Part shown: positions 63,276 to 64,000 of the stretch, in pieces
How the letters are laid out: the number at the start of each line of letters is the position of its first letter
Position numbering within the stretch: the first letter of the stretch is position 1
From: Psychrobacter ciconiae
Lineage (GTDB): Bacteria; Pseudomonadota; Gammaproteobacteria; Pseudomonadales; Moraxellaceae
Reading direction: 5' to 3'
DNA length: 64,000 nt
NCBI RefSeq assembly: GCF_904846055.1
Contig: NZ_CAJGYV010000001.1
Coordinates: 372,001-436,000, forward strand
Translations under genes and position numbers: made by a program
Notes under the pieces: generated by a model
Databases searched by the model: none
Told to the model about the DNA's origin: nothing
The model's input: the letters and a program-made list of their open reading frames with translations, nothing else

Positions 63276-64000
63276 ATGACGATTAACAAGGACATGCTGG
63301 CTCAAGGCGAAAGGCTTGCTCGGTTGCGACGAGACCAAGGCATGACCGCAAAGCAACTGGCAGCAGCAATGACCGCTGCAGGGGCAAAAGTCAGCCGCGG
63401 TGCAATCTCCAACTGGGAGCGCGGCATCAATGGCATTGTTTCCTCAAAACTTCCCACACTTGCGCAAATTTTAGGCTGCTCTGAGGGCTATTTATTGCGC
63501 GGTGACCTTCACCCTTCAACTGCTCCATCCATTTCAATCTCAAATCAGGACGATTTTAAAGGTTCAGTAACTATGGAAAATACAACTAATAATCAAGACG
63601 CAATTGACAATCCTCATGATTCAGTCGCTCATGACAATGCCAATACCAGCACCCTTGCTTCTGGCGATAACGGCAACAACGTCACCCTTGCTGTGCCAAC
63701 CGATACTCATCCAAAATCTGGCGATAAAAAAGATGGTAAGACTATGAGTAAATTAAAAAAATCAGACAAGCTACAAAACGTTTGTTATGACATCCGCGGT
63801 CCATTGTTAAAAATGGCAAACAAAATGGAAGCTGAAGGTCACCGAATCGTTAAGCTTAACGTCGGCAACCCTGCACCATTTGGCTTTGAAGCGCCGCATG
63901 AAATCTTGCGCGATGTTGCGGTGAATTTGCCAGAGGCGATTGGCTACTCTGACTCACAAGGTATCTTTTCAGCGCGTAAAGCGGTTTTGCAGTATTACCA
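63276..64000 (+). CDS. alaA: XRE helix-turn-helix fused to AlaA-type aminotransferase, C-terminus beyond window
   Basis: One frame from the ATG at 63276 (after AAGGGG) to the right edge, about 241 codons. Residues 1-75 are an XRE-type DNA-binding domain (GERLARLRRDQGMTAKQLAAA ... SRGAISNWERG ... LAQILGCSEGYLLRG). Residues about 80-155 are a low-complexity Asn/Asp/Thr linker. From residue 157 (MSKLKKSDKLQNVCYDIRGP) it is the start of an alanine-synthesising aminotransferase (VKLNVGNPAPFGFEAP, YSDSQGIFSARKAV). An internal ATG at 63744 marks where AlaA normally begins and could give a second, short form. Rest of the PLP domain lies outside. Confidence 0.88.
   Translation, partial: MTINKDMLAQGERLARLRRDQGMTAKQLAAAMTAAGAKVSRGAISNWERGINGIVSSKLPTLAQILGCSEGYLLRGDLHPSTAPSISISNQDDFKGSVTMENTTNNQDAIDNPHDSVAHDNANTSTLASGDNGNNVTLAVPTDTHPKSGDKKDGKTMSKLKKSDKLQNVCYDIRGPLLKMANKMEAEGHRIVKLNVGNPAPFGFEAPHEILRDVAVNLPEAIGYSDSQGIFSARKAVLQYY

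Overview
The window looks like a chromosomal segment of a Psychrobacter-type gammaproteobacterium (family Moraxellaceae). The reasons are the moderately AT-rich DNA, the synteny (leuCDB near fimV and truA; petABC followed by sspAB; uup beside slyX and fadL), a type I-F CRISPR-Cas locus, and a thiosulfate dehydrogenase gene paired with a multiheme cytochrome. The species call is inference from gene content only.

Layout. Positions 1-4003 are the end of an integrative element: a DUF3987 protein running off the left edge, a small protein, an AlpA-type regulator and a tyrosine integrase. It ends in a short tRNA-3'-end-like sequence followed at once by a strong terminator, as expected for an attachment site in a tRNA gene. 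From 4055 to about 47200 is mostly housekeeping DNA: an HNH endonuclease, dinB, queA, a fimV split into two genes, an asparaginase, truA, infA, an L,D-transpeptidase, the leuCD-lipoprotein-leuB operon with a divergent LysR regulator, putP, fadL, slyX, uup, the cytochrome bc1 operon, sspAB, dcd, the Mrp/ApbC ATPase, mgtE, a 3-hydroxybutyrate dehydrogenase-like SDR and metG. These are followed by an ABC importer operon with two tandem binding lipoproteins and a thiosulfate-oxidation module: a two-component system divergent from a triheme cytochrome c and tsdA.

Positions 47261-60995 hold a type I-F CRISPR-Cas locus with an unusual order. The cas2-3 fusion runs leftward; cas8f-cas5f-cas7f-cas6f-cas1 run rightward into a 73-repeat array. 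The 900-bp divergent region between cas2-3 and cas8f is the most interesting part of the window. It holds a two-repeat degenerate mini-CRISPR with exact I-F geometry (28-nt repeats, 32-nt spacer). Its spacer matches a CC-PAM protospacer only 8 bp downstream, at 16 of the first 20 positions; three of the four mismatches fall at positions 6, 12 and 18, the positions Cascade flips out. This is the signature expected of a CreR/CreA-like guide that lets the Csy complex silence a neighbouring promoter without cleavage. The same region carries a promoter-terminator unit without an ORF, a KilAC-domain gene, and two operator-like palindromes with a shared core (CGACA-N5-TGTCG), one on the cas2-3/mini-CRISPR side and one before cas8f. 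I read it as a control region combining RNA-guided and protein-based regulation of the cas genes or of a small RNA.

Rightward of the array lie tRNA-Asp and tRNA-Val (minus strand, with a near-consensus promoter), a glutathione peroxidase, msrB, and the start of an alaA-type aminotransferase fused to an N-terminal XRE helix-turn-helix domain, preceded by an operator-like palindrome.
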